64,000 bases of DNA, from positions 1 to 64,000 of the forward strand of contig CAWEXD010000012.1 of the NCBI GenBank assembly GCA_963812945.1, given 5' to 3'. This DNA comes from DASRDR01 sp963812945 [NCBI: uncultured Candidatus Rokubacteria bacterium]. GTDB taxonomy: Bacteria; Methylomirabilota; Methylomirabilia; Rokubacteriales. The first letter of the stretch is position 1; each line of letters opens with the position of its first letter. Under the pieces are notes generated by a model, which worked only from the letters and a program-made list of their open reading frames with translations, did not search any database and was not told the origin of the DNA. This document shows, piece after piece, positions 29,627 to 39,449 of this stretch. The position numbers were made by a program, and so were the translations under genes.

Positions 29627-31096
29627 ATGAGACCGACGACGTTCCGGCGCAGCCTTCTTGTCCTGGGCTTGCTGGCATCGGGCTGCGCGACCACCGGACG
29701 GGTTGCTGGCGTCGATGGCCCGGTCGAGTGGGAGGTCATCGATGTCGGCCGGGTCGACTCCGCCGACGGCAATCGCTCGCGCTGGAGCTATACGATCGTC
29801 CTGAAGGAGAAGGCCGGGACGGCGATCCAGTTTGAACGGATCGAGCGGGGCGCGCACGCGCAGACGCTCGAGACGGGCGGGATCGCACGGATCGACTTCG
29901 ACCGTCGCCTCGACGCCAATGGGGAGCTCCGATACCACACGACTGACGCCTGGGGATGGGTCCCTGGACCAGGGGCGCAATTCGGCGGCGTCGGGGTGCT
30001 CGGCCCTCTCGCGATGCAGCGGCAATTCATTGGGAAGGATTCGCGGGGCCACGACGTCGCCGTGTCCGTCCGGGTGGTCCTCGACCGGGGTTTCGGACGT
30101 GGGTCACGGCAGCCACCCCAGTCGGCGCCGCCAGCTCCGCCGGCGAAGCTCCTCCAGTCGCCGGACCTCAAGAGCCTCGCCGGTCGTTGGGAGGGTTACT
30201 ACCAGGTGCCGGGCTTTCAGATTCCGATCGAAGCACTCATCCGTGACGATGGATCGGTGGAGTTCGGGGAGCACGACCCCGTGACGAATCGCTTCCGAGG
30301 CACGCTCAGCGTGCGAGAGGGGCGGGTGTGGTATGCCGCACGGGACACGGCCGAGTTCACGTACCACGAGGGAGGGGGGCGACATGTGCTCGTCGGCCAT
30401 CTGACACCCGGGACGGGCGGCGGGGCGGCGGCCCGCGTCCCGATATGGTTCGAACGGACCAGCAGCGCACCGGCCACCGCGACCGCGCCGCCGTCACCCA
30501 CGCGTGACCCCAGTCTGTCCGCGGCCGTCCAAAGGGCCTTCGAGGCATACAAGGCCGACCCGAAGTATGCCCACTTCAAGGCGTTCGCCACGGACCGGAG
30601 GTCCGATGCCTGGGGCCGTGCCTGGAACCTCGGGTCCGCGACCGCGGCGATGGAGCGGGCCCTGTCCGAATGCGGCAAGAGGGGCACGGCGTGCGCCGTA
30701 TATGCCGTGGGCGATATCGCCCTCGAGTCCGTTTCGCCCGAACAGCGGGCGGTGATCGTCCTTGGGGGACTACTCCTGACCTACAAGGGGAGCTTGACCA
30801 TGGAGCAGGAGGGGCGCACCGAGAGTTCGTCCGCGACCTTCTACCTGCGCCAAGGCATCACCGACTTGACCGGAAGTTGGCAGCGTCCCGAGCCGCTGAT
30901 GTCGGGGGTGTTCAGCGGCGGCGTCTGGGACATGGGCCGGACGATGGTGCGGATGACGCAATCCGATCCGTGCCGCGCGGATTTCACCGGCGTCCTGTCC
31001 ATCGATAGGGGCGGAGCCGCGTTGGCCGTATCGTACACGGGGCCAGGGTGTGACGGCGTCCCCCTCAAGGCGACGTTCACGGGCACCCGGCAGTAG
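29627..31096 (+). CDS. Large lipoprotein with DUF4189-like segment
   Basis: A 489-residue protein with a lipoprotein signal (SLLVLGLLASGCATT; lipobox ASGC). Residues about 35-150 are a beta domain (WSYTIVLKEKAGTAIQFERI). Residues about 180-290 read like a small barrel (LAGRWEGYYQVPGFQIPIEA). Then comes AHFKAFATDRRSDAWGRAWN with CGKRGTACAVYAVGDIALES, similar to DUF4189 Cys-containing repeats. The last 90 residues (ITDLTGSWQRPEPLMSGVFS) may be a second copy of the barrel. It is intact. Function unknown; envelope location likely. Confidence 0.8.
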   Translation: MRPTTFRRSLLVLGLLASGCATTGRVAGVDGPVEWEVIDVGRVDSADGNRSRWSYTIVLKEKAGTAIQFERIERGAHAQTLETGGIARIDFDRRLDANGELRYHTTDAWGWVPGPGAQFGGVGVLGPLAMQRQFIGKDSRGHDVAVSVRVVLDRGFGRGSRQPPQSAPPAPPAKLLQSPDLKSLAGRWEGYYQVPGFQIPIEALIRDDGSVEFGEHDPVTNRFRGTLSVREGRVWYAARDTAEFTYHEGGGRHVLVGHLTPGTGGGAAARVPIWFERTSSAPATATAPPSPTRDPSLSAAVQRAFEAYKADPKYAHFKAFATDRRSDAWGRAWNLGSATAAMERALSECGKRGTACAVYAVGDIALESVSPEQRAVIVLGGLLLTYKGSLTMEQEGRTESSSATFYLRQGITDLTGSWQRPEPLMSGVFSGGVWDMGRTMVRMTQSDPCRADFTGVLSIDRGGAALAVSYTGPGCDGVPLKATFTGTRQ

Positions 31097-31215
31097 AGGC
31101 CCTGCGTGACGCGCCACGCTGAGCTGTGCCATATCGATGGAACAGCGGGACAGGCCGCCCAGCCCCTACCCGCGATGGGGCCGGCCTGAGAGCTGATGCG
31201 GGCTCCCGCCGCGTG

Positions 31216-32034
31216 ATGGAACGAGACGCTCGCGACGCCACTGGAACGCCACCGGGGCTGAACCGCGTCCTCATCCTCTCCGCCTCCGCCGGCGCGGGCC
31301 ACGTCCGCGCAGCCCAGGCCCTCGAGCGCGCCCTGGTGGCCACCGGCCGGGTCCAGGAGGTCCGCCACGTCGACATCCTCCAGTACACGAGCAAGCTCTT
31401 CCGCCGCGTCTACGCCCAGGCCTACCTCGACCTCGTCAACCGCGCCCCCGAGGTGCTCGGCTGGGTGTACGACTACTTCGACGAGCCCGGGAAGCACGCG
31501 CGCCTGCGCCTCGCCCTCGACAAGCTGAACGCGACGCGGTTCGTCCGGCTCCTCGAGCGACTACCGGCCCGACTGGGCGGTCTCCACCCACTTCCTGCCG
31601 GCCGAGCTCATCGCCTGGCTCCGGTCGAAGGGCCGGCTCGACACCCGGCAGGCGATCGTGGTCACCGACTTCGACGTCCAGGCGATGTGGCTCACCCGCC
31701 ACGTCGACCGCTACTTCGTCGCCCTCGACGAGACGCGCGTCCACCTGGAGCGCCTCGGCGTCCCGGCGGCCGCTCCGAGGCGCTGGCGCGCGGCCTCGCC
31801 CTCGTGATCGTCCACCCCATCCCCGGCCAGGAGGAACGGAACGCGGACCACCTGCTCGAGGCCGGAGCGGCCATCCGGTGCAACAACCTCCCGGCGCTCG
31901 CGTGGAAGATCGACCGGCTGCTGGGCGAGCCAACGCGGTTGGCGGCGATGCGGGCGAACGCGCGGCGCCTCGGACGGCCGCATGCGGCCCGGGACATCGC
32001 GGCGGTGCTGATCGCCGGCTGGCCGGCCGGTTGA
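31216..32034 (+). pseudogene. MGDG-synthase/MurG-like glycosyltransferase, frameshifted and internally deleted
   Basis: Begins RVLILSASAGAGHVRAAQAL, the glycosyltransferase family 28 N-terminal loop seen in monogalactosyldiacylglycerol synthases. One extra C near 31560 joins FVRLLE to DYRPDWAVSTHFLPAELIAW and DFDVQAMWLTRHVDRYFVAL. After LERLGVP the text jumps to SEALARGLALVIVHPIPGQE and RNADHLLEAGAAIRCNN, skipping roughly 150 residues including much of the nucleotide-sugar site. The product is therefore probably inactive. The start is the ATG at 31216. Confidence 0.7.
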
Positions 32035-32299
32035 ACCCCAACCGACCGGGTCACGGCCAGGAAACCCTCCTGCTCACGGCAACATAGTGCGAAAAGCGCC
32101 CCGCTTCCAAACCTCGTTGCCGAACTGTCTACCACGCGTAGTGACATCAGACGGCTCGCCACGGTAGAGCGCGTGACGAAAGCGATTCTCGATGCGGCGA
32201 GAATCGGCGCGTGCGGGGCGAGCTACGGAGCGTACCTGGCAGCCATGCTCGTGGCAGAACGGCTAGTCAGCCGCCTCCTCCTGCGTGCACGCACCCCGT

Positions 32300-33610
32300 T
32301 CACCGGAAACACTCCACCTCTGCGCACACGAATCTGATCGACCTTCCCCTCGCGCACGGCCGAGTCTTGTCCGTCACCTCGATCTCAACCACCCGTCGGT
32401 CTCTGCTTACGCCGACTAGGACACACGTATTCTTCTCTGCGATCCGCTCCAAAACATCGGCGACAGTTGGCCCACCGTAGTCGTACGCAGCCCGTGACCG
32501 GCGAGCAAGACCAAGCGTCGCTGCGCGGCTCTTCGACTCAACGCTCTTGAACCGAATAGCTTCCGAGATTTCCGGGATCCCGTCTGTTCCTAGACTGGCT
32601 CGCTCCTGAGTCGCGTACTGCGCCACAATGCCACCCAATGACTCCAAGCCGACCGTCACAGTCACCACCGGTAGTAGCTTGATCTTCTCGGCTGTGCGTC
32701 CGATGCGCTCGCGCACCCAACTATACGGCTGGTCACTTTGAGATACAGGTTTTACGATCGTCTCGTGGTCACGCGACATCGGGAACGGCATTTCGTCGCA
32801 TGTCGTCACTGCGAACAACTGTTGCACGACTTTCACTACAGCCCGTGTTCTATCGACCTCGTAGGCGCAGTAGATGAACGGCGTGGAGAGCCAGTCACGA
32901 TGCTCTCTTCGTTTCAGGAAATTGAACCAGGAATTCTCTTGTGAATCCAGGAACGCACTGGCTCTCTCGGGTTGTAGGTCATCGACCATCCGATATCGCT
33001 TACCTATTGACACACTCAGCGCCTCGCCGATGTCGGATGCGGCTAGATTTGCTAGCGGAGATCCTCGCGATGGCACCGCCAGCAGAAACACTGCAGCGAT
33101 GCGTCTTATCACACCCCTATATTCACGTTCAGCGTAGAGCATGGTGACACGCTTCAGCAGCACCCCGCCCAGGCTATGCGTGACCAGGAAGACGTGATTG
33201 TATCGCCGAAAGATCCCATCCGACTGCAGCAGATCAGCGATCTGTACCGCTGCCTGTTCAATCGTATTATGAGAAACAAAGACCCTGCGGTAGTCAAGTG
33301 AATAGATCGCAAAGCCGGACAGCGGAGGCGCTTGGTTGTCGTTGGGGAACGGCTGCTGATCCGCCTTCATCAACTCGAACCAGCTTGGATATCCCTTCGC
33401 CCGAAACGTCTCAATAGGGTCGCCGTCTAGCCCATGAATGAAGACGATTGCGCGGTCAGTCACTACCTGGTGCATGGGTATAAGCTTGAATGCATCTGGT
33501 GGGATACGGTCGCTCCATCCCCACCGCCATACTGCGATCCCAATGACACAGGCCGCTACGCCAATGGAAGCTATTAGTCGCCACTTGGTCATTCGAATGG
33601 TCAGCGACAT
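32300..33610 (-). CDS. Membrane-anchored alpha/beta hydrolase (DUF676/PGAP1-like)
   Basis: A 436-residue protein with one N-terminal membrane anchor (LIASIGVAACVIGIAVWRW). The hydrolase core has AIVFIHGLDGDPIETF and the nucleophile elbow LVTHSLGGVLLKRV, followed by FLLAVPSRGSPLANLAAS, as in lipid-acting DUF676-type hydrolases. The last 120 residues (VVTVTVGLESLGGIVAQYA) form an extra domain I do not recognise. Base composition is noticeably less GC-rich than neighbours, suggesting recent acquisition. It is 28 bases downstream of the next gene and likely co-transcribed. Confidence 0.8.
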   Translation of the reverse strand: MSLTIRMTKWRLIASIGVAACVIGIAVWRWGWSDRIPPDAFKLIPMHQVVTDRAIVFIHGLDGDPIETFRAKGYPSWFELMKADQQPFPNDNQAPPLSGFAIYSLDYRRVFVSHNTIEQAAVQIADLLQSDGIFRRYNHVFLVTHSLGGVLLKRVTMLYAEREYRGVIRRIAAVFLLAVPSRGSPLANLAASDIGEALSVSIGKRYRMVDDLQPERASAFLDSQENSWFNFLKRREHRDWLSTPFIYCAYEVDRTRAVVKVVQQLFAVTTCDEMPFPMSRDHETIVKPVSQSDQPYSWVRERIGRTAEKIKLLPVVTVTVGLESLGGIVAQYATQERASLGTDGIPEISEAIRFKSVESKSRAATLGLARRSRAAYDYGGPTVADVLERIAEKNTCVLVGVSRDRRVVEIEVTDKTRPCARGRSIRFVCAEVECFR

Positions 33611-33638
33611 CGGCGGCTCGTCCGCCCACGATCATTCT

Positions 33639-34322
33639 CTACAAGAACCTCGCGAATACCTCCCCCCGGGGTCGGTGGCGAAGGCAGCCGGTCCCGACGA
33701 GGACCTCCGTTCCGCCCCGAGATACTGTCCGCGTCGAAGATTCCGCGTCGCGCGCTAATTCACCGCCGATCTCGGCGAGGGTTGATGATTGTGAGAGAGC
33801 AGCTGTCATGCTTTGTGCGGCCGCGTCCTGTCCTTGCACTGTAAGAGCCGCAGCTACTAAGGCAATAAATCCGGCCGCAGCCGCGACTGGATTGTCCCTG
33901 TAGTTTCCGAATCGCAAGAAATTGATCCATTTATCATTGGGATCACGCGAGAAGCGTTCCCATTCGGGGGAGAGAAGCAGACTAGCCGAGGTTTGAAACC
34001 GTCCAATGGATGATAGGAAGGCGCTTCGGAAGCCAGCATCGTTGGTGGTGCCTCCGCTTGAGCCTCCGCCACCGCCTGACGCACTGCCGGATGAGCTCCC
34101 GCCGGACGAAGCTTGAGAAGACACGTTCCACTTCAGAGCACAGCTGCTCGATGTTGTTGTAACGGTGCATACGTCATTGCTATTGGCTGGACTCGACGAG
34201 GCCTCCATGTTTGTACACTTGCAGTCCTCGGCGAACCCCAAGGGGAGGAACAACAAGAGGGGAGACAGGGTCACAGCAATGCGACTCAATAGCGATCCGA
34301 CCGCAGGTCGTCGAATGCGCAT
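33639..34322 (-). CDS. Secreted protein with Ser/Gly-rich linker
   Basis: A protein of 227 residues. The signal peptide is IAVTLSPLLLFLPLGFA (cleaved before EDCKC). A Cys-containing mature end (DCKCTNMEASSS; SSSCALKW) is followed by a low-complexity Ser/Gly linker and then a helical region with a hydrophobic stretch (VAAAAGFIALVAAALTV) that may anchor it. The start is the ATG at 34322, where the signal peptide begins. It shares the lower GC of the hydrolase gene behind it. No family recognised. Confidence 0.65.
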   Translation of the reverse strand: MRIRRPAVGSLLSRIAVTLSPLLLFLPLGFAEDCKCTNMEASSSPANSNDVCTVTTTSSSCALKWNVSSQASSGGSSSGSASGGGGGSSGGTTNDAGFRSAFLSSIGRFQTSASLLLSPEWERFSRDPNDKWINFLRFGNYRDNPVAAAAGFIALVAAALTVQGQDAAAQSMTAALSQSSTLAEIGGELARDAESSTRTVSRGGTEVLVGTGCLRHRPRGEVFARFL

Positions 34323-34629
34323 GGAATTGCACCTTACCTCCCTGGCAAGAAGATCACGGTGTGCCACTGTCATGTGCGAGCTAGCCGCGGCCATGGGATT
34401 ACTCTTGAAGGTCGATCCCTATGAAGCATGGCCTTGCGCGCCCTACCTGACGGCTGACTCCCTCGGGAAGTGCACAATGCTCGCCGGGCGGCCGCGCGAA
34501 GAGGCTCAAGGCGTGGGCGGAGCACCTTTCATCCGGCGCTGACCTCCCGTGGAGTAGTAGGCCGCCGTACGTCTAGCACTACAGGGTTAGGGATGTCAAC
34601 AATCCGTACGGGTGATGCCGCGGGCGCCC

Positions 34630-34880
34630 TCACCCCCACGCCCAGCACCGGCTCCGCACCGGGCAGTCCTGGCAGTGCCAGCCGACGCGCGGCGGGAAGA
34701 CGCCCGCCTCGACGGCGGTGAGGATCTCGGCCGCCAGGCGGAAGAGCCGGACGTTCGCCGCCCGGTCGCGGGTGGTCCAGTAGCGGTGGAGCTCGGGCTG
34801 CTTGGTCTTGGGTCAGCACGTCGAAGTGGAGCCGGAGGTCGGCCTCGTCGGTGAGGCCGTTCATCGCCGTCGCGTAGCCA
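34630..34880 (-). pseudogene. Copy of the 3′ end of the RecB-like nuclease gene
   Basis: Nearly identical to the last 240 bases of the nuclease gene at 56.2 kb. It encodes HRYWTTRDRAANVRL, IRLYR-like helices and the Cys cluster region (CQDCPVRSRCW in the full gene). The rest of the gene is absent and an extra base breaks the frame. One of three such dispersed ends in the window. Confidence 0.7.
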
Positions 34881-34966
34881 TAAGCCCGACAGTCGGAGCG
34901 CCGGAATGCTTCCGGAGCGGCCGACCCGTGTCAAGGACTGGCGGCGATTGAGGTATCTTCGGACCC

Positions 34967-36547
34967 ATGGTGCCCTGGCCGAACATCGCCGCCCTCTTGC
35001 GGGACCGGGCGCGGCGCGATCCGCACCGCGAGCTCTTCCGCTTCGAGGGCCGCTCGCGGACGGTCGGCCAGATCGACGAGGCCAGTAGCCGGCTCGCCCA
35101 GGTCCTCGTCCGGCGGGGTATCCGCAAAGGCGACCGGGTCGCCCTGATGATCCCCAACGGGATCGAGTTCCCCACATGCTGGATGGCGCTGGCGAAGATC
35201 GGGGCGGTGATGGTCCCCCTCAACACCCAGTACCAGGCGGCCGACCTCGGGTACGTCCTCGCCGACTCAGGAGCGCGGCTGGCGCTCGCCGGCGCCCGGG
35301 AAGCCGGCCGGCTCGCGACCGTGCGGGATCGCCTGGCAACGCTCGAGACGATCGCGGTGCTGGGCGAGGAGGCGGCGCCGGGGATTGTGTCCCTGGCGGC
35401 TGAGCTGAGCGAGCCACCCTCGAGCGTCAAGTGGGACGCCGTCGGGCCCGACGACCTCATGAGCATCCAGTACACCTCGGGCACGACCGGCTTCCCGAAG
35501 GGCTGCATGCTGAGCCACGCGTACATGGTCCGCATGGGCATGGTGCCCGCCGAGGCCTACGGGGTCACAGAGCGGGACGTCATGCTCACCGCGCAGCCGT
35601 ACTCCTACCTGGATCCCCAATGGGCCACGGCGCTCTGCCTGATCGCGGGGTGCCCGCTCGTGATCCTGCCGCGATTCTCGGCCTCGACCTTCTGGCAGTC
35701 CGTCAAGGACCACGGCGTCACCTTCTTCTACGTGCTCGGCACCATGCCCGTGTACCTCTACAAGCAGCCGGAAAATCCGGCCGTTGAACGGGCGCATCGC
35801 ATGCGGGTGGCGGTCTGCTCCGGGATCCCGAGGGAGCTCCACGCCGCGCTGGAGGCACGGTGGGGATGTCCCTGGCGGGAGGGCTATGGGTCCACCGAGA
35901 GCGGGGTGGACCTCGTGGTGCGGCCGGAGGAGACCGACTCGGTCGGCTCCGGCCGCATGGGACGACCGGTGTCGGGACGCGAGGCCAAAGTAGTGGATGC
36001 GCAGGGGCGCGAGCTCCCCGACGGAGAGGTCGGTGAGCTCCTCCTCCGCGGGGAGGGCATGATGCGGGGCTACTGGAACAACCCGGCGGCTACCGCCGAG
36101 AAGTTTGCCGGCGGCTGGCTCCACACCGGCGACCTCGTCGTCCGGGACGAGGTGGGGCACTTCCGGCTCGTGGGCCGCACCAAGGACATGATCCGGCGCA
36201 CGGGCGAGAACATTGCGGCGGCCGAGGTGGAAGCCGTGCTGTGCGAGCATCCGGCCGTGCGTGCGGCGGCCGTCGTCCCGGTGCCGGACGAGCTCAGGGG
36301 CGAGGAGGTCAAGGCCTTCGTGCAGCTCCAGCCCGGGCAGACGCCCGCGACCTCGCCCCCCGAGGCGCTGCTCGAGTTCGTCCGGGCCCGCCTCGCGCCG
36401 TTCAAGGTGCCGCGCTTCCTCGAGTACGTGGACCGCTTTCCCCTCACCCCCTCGGAGCGGGTCGCCAAGCACGAGCTGCTGCGCGCCACGGGCGACCCGC
36501 GGGCCCGCGCCTACGATGCCCTGAGTCACCGATGGGGGCTCGAATGA
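34967..36547 (+). CDS. AMP-forming acyl-CoA ligase (crotonobetaine/carnitine-CoA ligase-like)
   Basis: A 526-residue ligase that activates a carboxylic acid via acyl-adenylate and transfers it to CoA. Motifs are MSIQYTSGTTGFPKGC (P-loop), REGYGSTESG, GWLHTGDLVVRDE, and LVGRTKDMIRRTGENI. The A10 motif is unusual: LTPSERVAKHEL, where the Gly-Lys of the catalytic lysine position is Glu-Arg. The stop overlaps the start of an enoyl-CoA hydratase (ATGA), so the pair forms a short catabolic operon. It is intact, with normal length. Confidence 0.9.
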   Translation: MVPWPNIAALLRDRARRDPHRELFRFEGRSRTVGQIDEASSRLAQVLVRRGIRKGDRVALMIPNGIEFPTCWMALAKIGAVMVPLNTQYQAADLGYVLADSGARLALAGAREAGRLATVRDRLATLETIAVLGEEAAPGIVSLAAELSEPPSSVKWDAVGPDDLMSIQYTSGTTGFPKGCMLSHAYMVRMGMVPAEAYGVTERDVMLTAQPYSYLDPQWATALCLIAGCPLVILPRFSASTFWQSVKDHGVTFFYVLGTMPVYLYKQPENPAVERAHRMRVAVCSGIPRELHAALEARWGCPWREGYGSTESGVDLVVRPEETDSVGSGRMGRPVSGREAKVVDAQGRELPDGEVGELLLRGEGMMRGYWNNPAATAEKFAGGWLHTGDLVVRDEVGHFRLVGRTKDMIRRTGENIAAAEVEAVLCEHPAVRAAAVVPVPDELRGEEVKAFVQLQPGQTPATSPPEALLEFVRARLAPFKVPRFLEYVDRFPLTPSERVAKHELLRATGDPRARAYDALSHRWGLE

Positions 36548-37341
36548 TCCCCTTGGAAGATCTCCATTACGAGTCGCGGGATGGGGTGGGCCTGCTCACC
36601 TTCAATCGCCCGGCCCGGCTGAACGCCTGCCGGCTCCAGACCTATCGCGAGCTCCACGCCGCACTGGACGTGGTGAAGGGCGACGACGGCGTGCGGGTCC
36701 TGGTCTTGCGCGGAGCGGGGCGCGCTTTCTGCGTGGGAGACGACTTGAAGGAGGCCCGGGACCTGCTCCGCGCCGGGACGCCGCTCGATCAGTGGCGCGA
36801 CGAGATCGAGCGGCTGCAGGACATCACGCGGCGGATCGTCCAGCTGCCGAAACCCGTCATCGCCGCCGTGCACGGCCACGCCGTGGGCTTCGGCGCCGAG
36901 GTCGCCATCGCCAGCGACATTCGCGTCGCCGCGGACGACGCCCAGTTCCGCTTCACCGAGGTGACGCGGGGGCTGTATCCGAGCAATGGCGTGCTGTACC
37001 GGCTCCCCAGGCTCGTCGGGCACGGCCGCGCGGTCGAGTGGCTGCTGACCGGCTCGGCCATCCTGGCGGGGGAGGCCTTTGCCGCGGGGCTCGTCACGCA
37101 CGTCGTCCCCGGTGCGGAGCTACTGTCGGGGGTCCTGGACCTCGCGGCACGCCTCGCGGCGAACGCGCCGATCCCGCTGCGGCTGCTCAAGCAGCACTTG
37201 GCCACGATCCACGACGTCGACTTCGAGGCCGCGCTCCGGCTCGAGGTTGACGGCCTGCTCGAGTGCATGGGAAGCGAGGACGTCGCGGAGGGCATCCGGG
37301 CGTTCGCGGAGAAGCGGCGCCCCCTCTACCGGGGACGCTAG
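36544..37341 (+). CDS. Enoyl-CoA hydratase/isomerase family protein
   Basis: A 265-residue crotonase-fold protein. Landmarks are VGLLTFNRPARLNAC, the oxyanion loops VLRGAGRAFCVGDDLKEA and AAVHGHAVGFGAEVAIASDI, then FTEVTRGLYPSNGVLYRLPR. The usual hydratase Glu pair is only partly visible, so the exact reaction (hydratase, isomerase or dehalogenase) is open. It is translationally coupled to the acyl-CoA ligase, whose CoA ester it probably processes. Confidence 0.9.
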   Translation: MIPLEDLHYESRDGVGLLTFNRPARLNACRLQTYRELHAALDVVKGDDGVRVLVLRGAGRAFCVGDDLKEARDLLRAGTPLDQWRDEIERLQDITRRIVQLPKPVIAAVHGHAVGFGAEVAIASDIRVAADDAQFRFTEVTRGLYPSNGVLYRLPRLVGHGRAVEWLLTGSAILAGEAFAAGLVTHVVPGAELLSGVLDLAARLAANAPIPLRLLKQHLATIHDVDFEAALRLEVDGLLECMGSEDVAEGIRAFAEKRRPLYRGR

Positions 37342-37449
37342 GCGCCTTCCCAGGCCCGGACGCCCTCGACTCCGGACACACCCCAGGACGCAACCAGCGC
37401 GCATCCCTTGATCCCCGCCGACCTGGGCGGAGGTAGGAGGGCCATCGCG

Positions 37450-37541
37450 CTCCCCCACGCCCAGCCGCGGCTCCGCACCGAGCTGACAGTGCCAGCCGAC
37501 GCGGGGGGAAGACGACCGCGTCGACCCCGGCAAGGAGCTCG
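37450..37541 (-). pseudogene. Short copy of the RecB-like nuclease 3′ end
   Basis: About 90 bases that follow the end of the nuclease gene at 56.2 kb (shared CCCCCACGCCCAGC and TGCCAGCCGACGCG), with more differences than the 34.6 kb copy. Confidence 0.5.
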
Positions 37542-37594
37542 GCGCGCGCCCGTCCGGATCGCCACGGCCAGCGTGAGCCGGCCTCGCGGCCGCC

Positions 37595-37850
37595 CTACCG
37601 GGCCACCGCCACCGCGTAGGTCGTGGGCCGCCACGACCGGAGCTGGACCGCGATCGTGAGGTGGATCAGCAGATAGAGCGGGACGAGCATGGTCGGGACC
37701 ATCACCCACGGCAGGGTGGTCATCGCCGCGCTGCCCGGCCCTTCGGTGAAGACCCGGACCGGCGTCCCCGGGGCCGAGAGCCCGCCGAGCGACACCGCGA
37801 CGATCAGATCGAGGGCGCCGAGGGCATTCCAGAGACGGCGCCACGGAATC
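37595..37850 (-). pseudogene. Membrane protein C-terminal fragment
   Basis: Reads WRRLWNALGALDLIVAVSLG, then APGTPVRVFTEGPGSAAMTT and WVMVPTMLVPLYLLIHLTIA, ending AVAVAR. Two transmembrane segments are clear. The upstream part is missing where IS91 transposase sequence begins on the other strand. Confidence 0.5.
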
Positions 37851-37968
37851 TAGGCAGTCCAAAGCCCGTTTCCTGCCTTCCCTCCAGGGCCGCCGGCAGT
37901 CGGGTTGGCGCGTCGAGCAGGGTGGCCGGAGTCTCGGCCGGGCCAGCCGTCGCGCGTTCGCCGAATCG

Positions 37969-38448
37969 TTGCCAGCCGCGCCGGATCGTCCAGCAGCCAA
38001 TCTCAATGTCCACTTTCACGCGTTGCTCTTCGACGGCGTCTATACGCGCGCAAGCGCGACGGTGCGGCCGGTGTTCCACCGGCTGCCGCCGCCTACCGAC
38101 GCCGACATCGCGGCGCTCCTCGCCCGCGTGCAGCGCCGGGTCGAGCGGCTGGTGGTTCGCCGCGGGCGGGGGTCGGATGCGGAGGCGGGGAGCGATCCGT
38201 TCGCGGCGCAGGCGCCGCTGGTCGCGAGCGCGGTGACGGCATCGCTCCAGGGCCGGGTGGCGCTGGGCCCGCGGGCCGGGCAGCCCGTGCGTCGGCTCCG
38301 CTCGACGGCCGCAGTGAGGCCGACCGGGCGGCGTTCGACCCGGCTGGCGGGGTTCAGCCTGCATGCGGATGTCGCGGTGCGCGCGCACCGGCGGGACCAG
38401 CTCGAGCGCCTGGTGCGCTACCTCGTGCGCCCCCCGCTGGCCCTGTGA
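37969..38448 (+). pseudogene. IS91-family Y2 transposase, internal fragment
   Basis: Contains LNVHFHALLFDGVYTRA, the His-rich metal-binding motif of IS91/rolling-circle transposases (HVHFH-like), then RPVFHRLPPPTDADIAALLA, SLQGRVALGPRAGQPVRRL and FSLHADVAVRAHRRDQLERL. The catalytic tyrosine region that follows in intact copies is cut off near 38448. It lies in the opposite orientation to the IS91 ends at 44-55 kb. Confidence 0.75.
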
Positions 38449-38601
38449 GCTTCGCCATCATGCGCGCCCTCGGCATCCCGGCGGCGTTTGCCTTCGAAGG
38501 GGACCGGGGTTCCACCACGCCTCGGGGTGATCCATCTGTTGACTGCCTTCCACGCGCCCGCATAGACTCGCCAGCAGCATCCGAACGGGAGGGGTCGATT
38601 G

Positions 38602-39449
38602 ATGGACCTGAGCAACATGATTCACTTTGGCCAGGTAGTCGGAAAAGCCTCGAGATTGCCCCGACCCAGCTCGCCAACTTAGCCGGACAGACGCTCACCG
38701 TCAGCCTCGGCAGCGCCAGTACAACGTACGTGGTCATCACGACCGTCTACGCGAACGACCTGGCGACGGACATGAATCCGCAGCGGGGCGACGCCCGGGT
38801 CTCCATCGGCCTCATCCTCCAGAACCCCGCTACCGGCGACGCCGTCATCGCCATCCGTGGCACCGAGGGTGTGCATGAGTGGGTACAGGACGCGCGATTC
38901 CTTCTCGTTCCCACCCCGTTCCTCGCCGGCGCCGGGCACACCGACGATGGGTTCACGTCGATGTACATGTCCCTTGCCGTCGATGCGGCTCCGGGCTCGC
39001 CGCCCGTGGCGAAATCACTGGAGGGGCTTTCATGGAGGATGCCCGTCCAGTCACTCACGATTTGCGGGCACAGTCTAGGTGGAGCCTTGGTGACGCTCTT
39101 GGCCCTCGATGTCGCCGCCAATACGCGCGTCAAGGATCCCGAGGTCTACACCTACGCGAGCCCTCGCGCGGGCGATCCAGACTTCGTGAGTACGTACAAC
39201 CAGGTCGTACCCCGCACGTGCCGAATCGCGAACCGGATGGACCTCGTGCCCAAGCTGCCCCTGCCGCCTCTCTACGAGCACGTTGCCAACGTCACGGAGC
39301 TCAACCCGGTCATCCTCGGTCTCCCGCCGAAGATCCTCGTCAAGCCAGAAATCGCCTGCCAGCACATTCTCTCGACCTACCTCCACCTGTTGACGCAGGA
39401 GGCGGCCGGGGTGGTGCTGCCCCTCGAGGCGCGCTGCGCACCGGCGTGA
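38602..39449 (+). CDS. Class 3 lipase, one frameshift near the start
   Basis: The ATG at 38602 (GGGAGGGG upstream) gives MDLSNMIHFGQVVGKA. A missing base around 38650 then moves the frame to EIAPTQLANLAGQTLTVSLG. The core has AVIAIRGTEGVHEWVQDA (lid and oxyanion region) and the nucleophile elbow LTICGHSLGGALVTLLAL, followed by VYTYASPRAGDPDFVSTYN and RIANRMDLVPKLPLP, standard lipase-3 landmarks with Ser, Asp and the later His (CQHILSTYLHLL). No signal peptide is seen, so it may be intracellular or released by another route. Confidence 0.8.
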
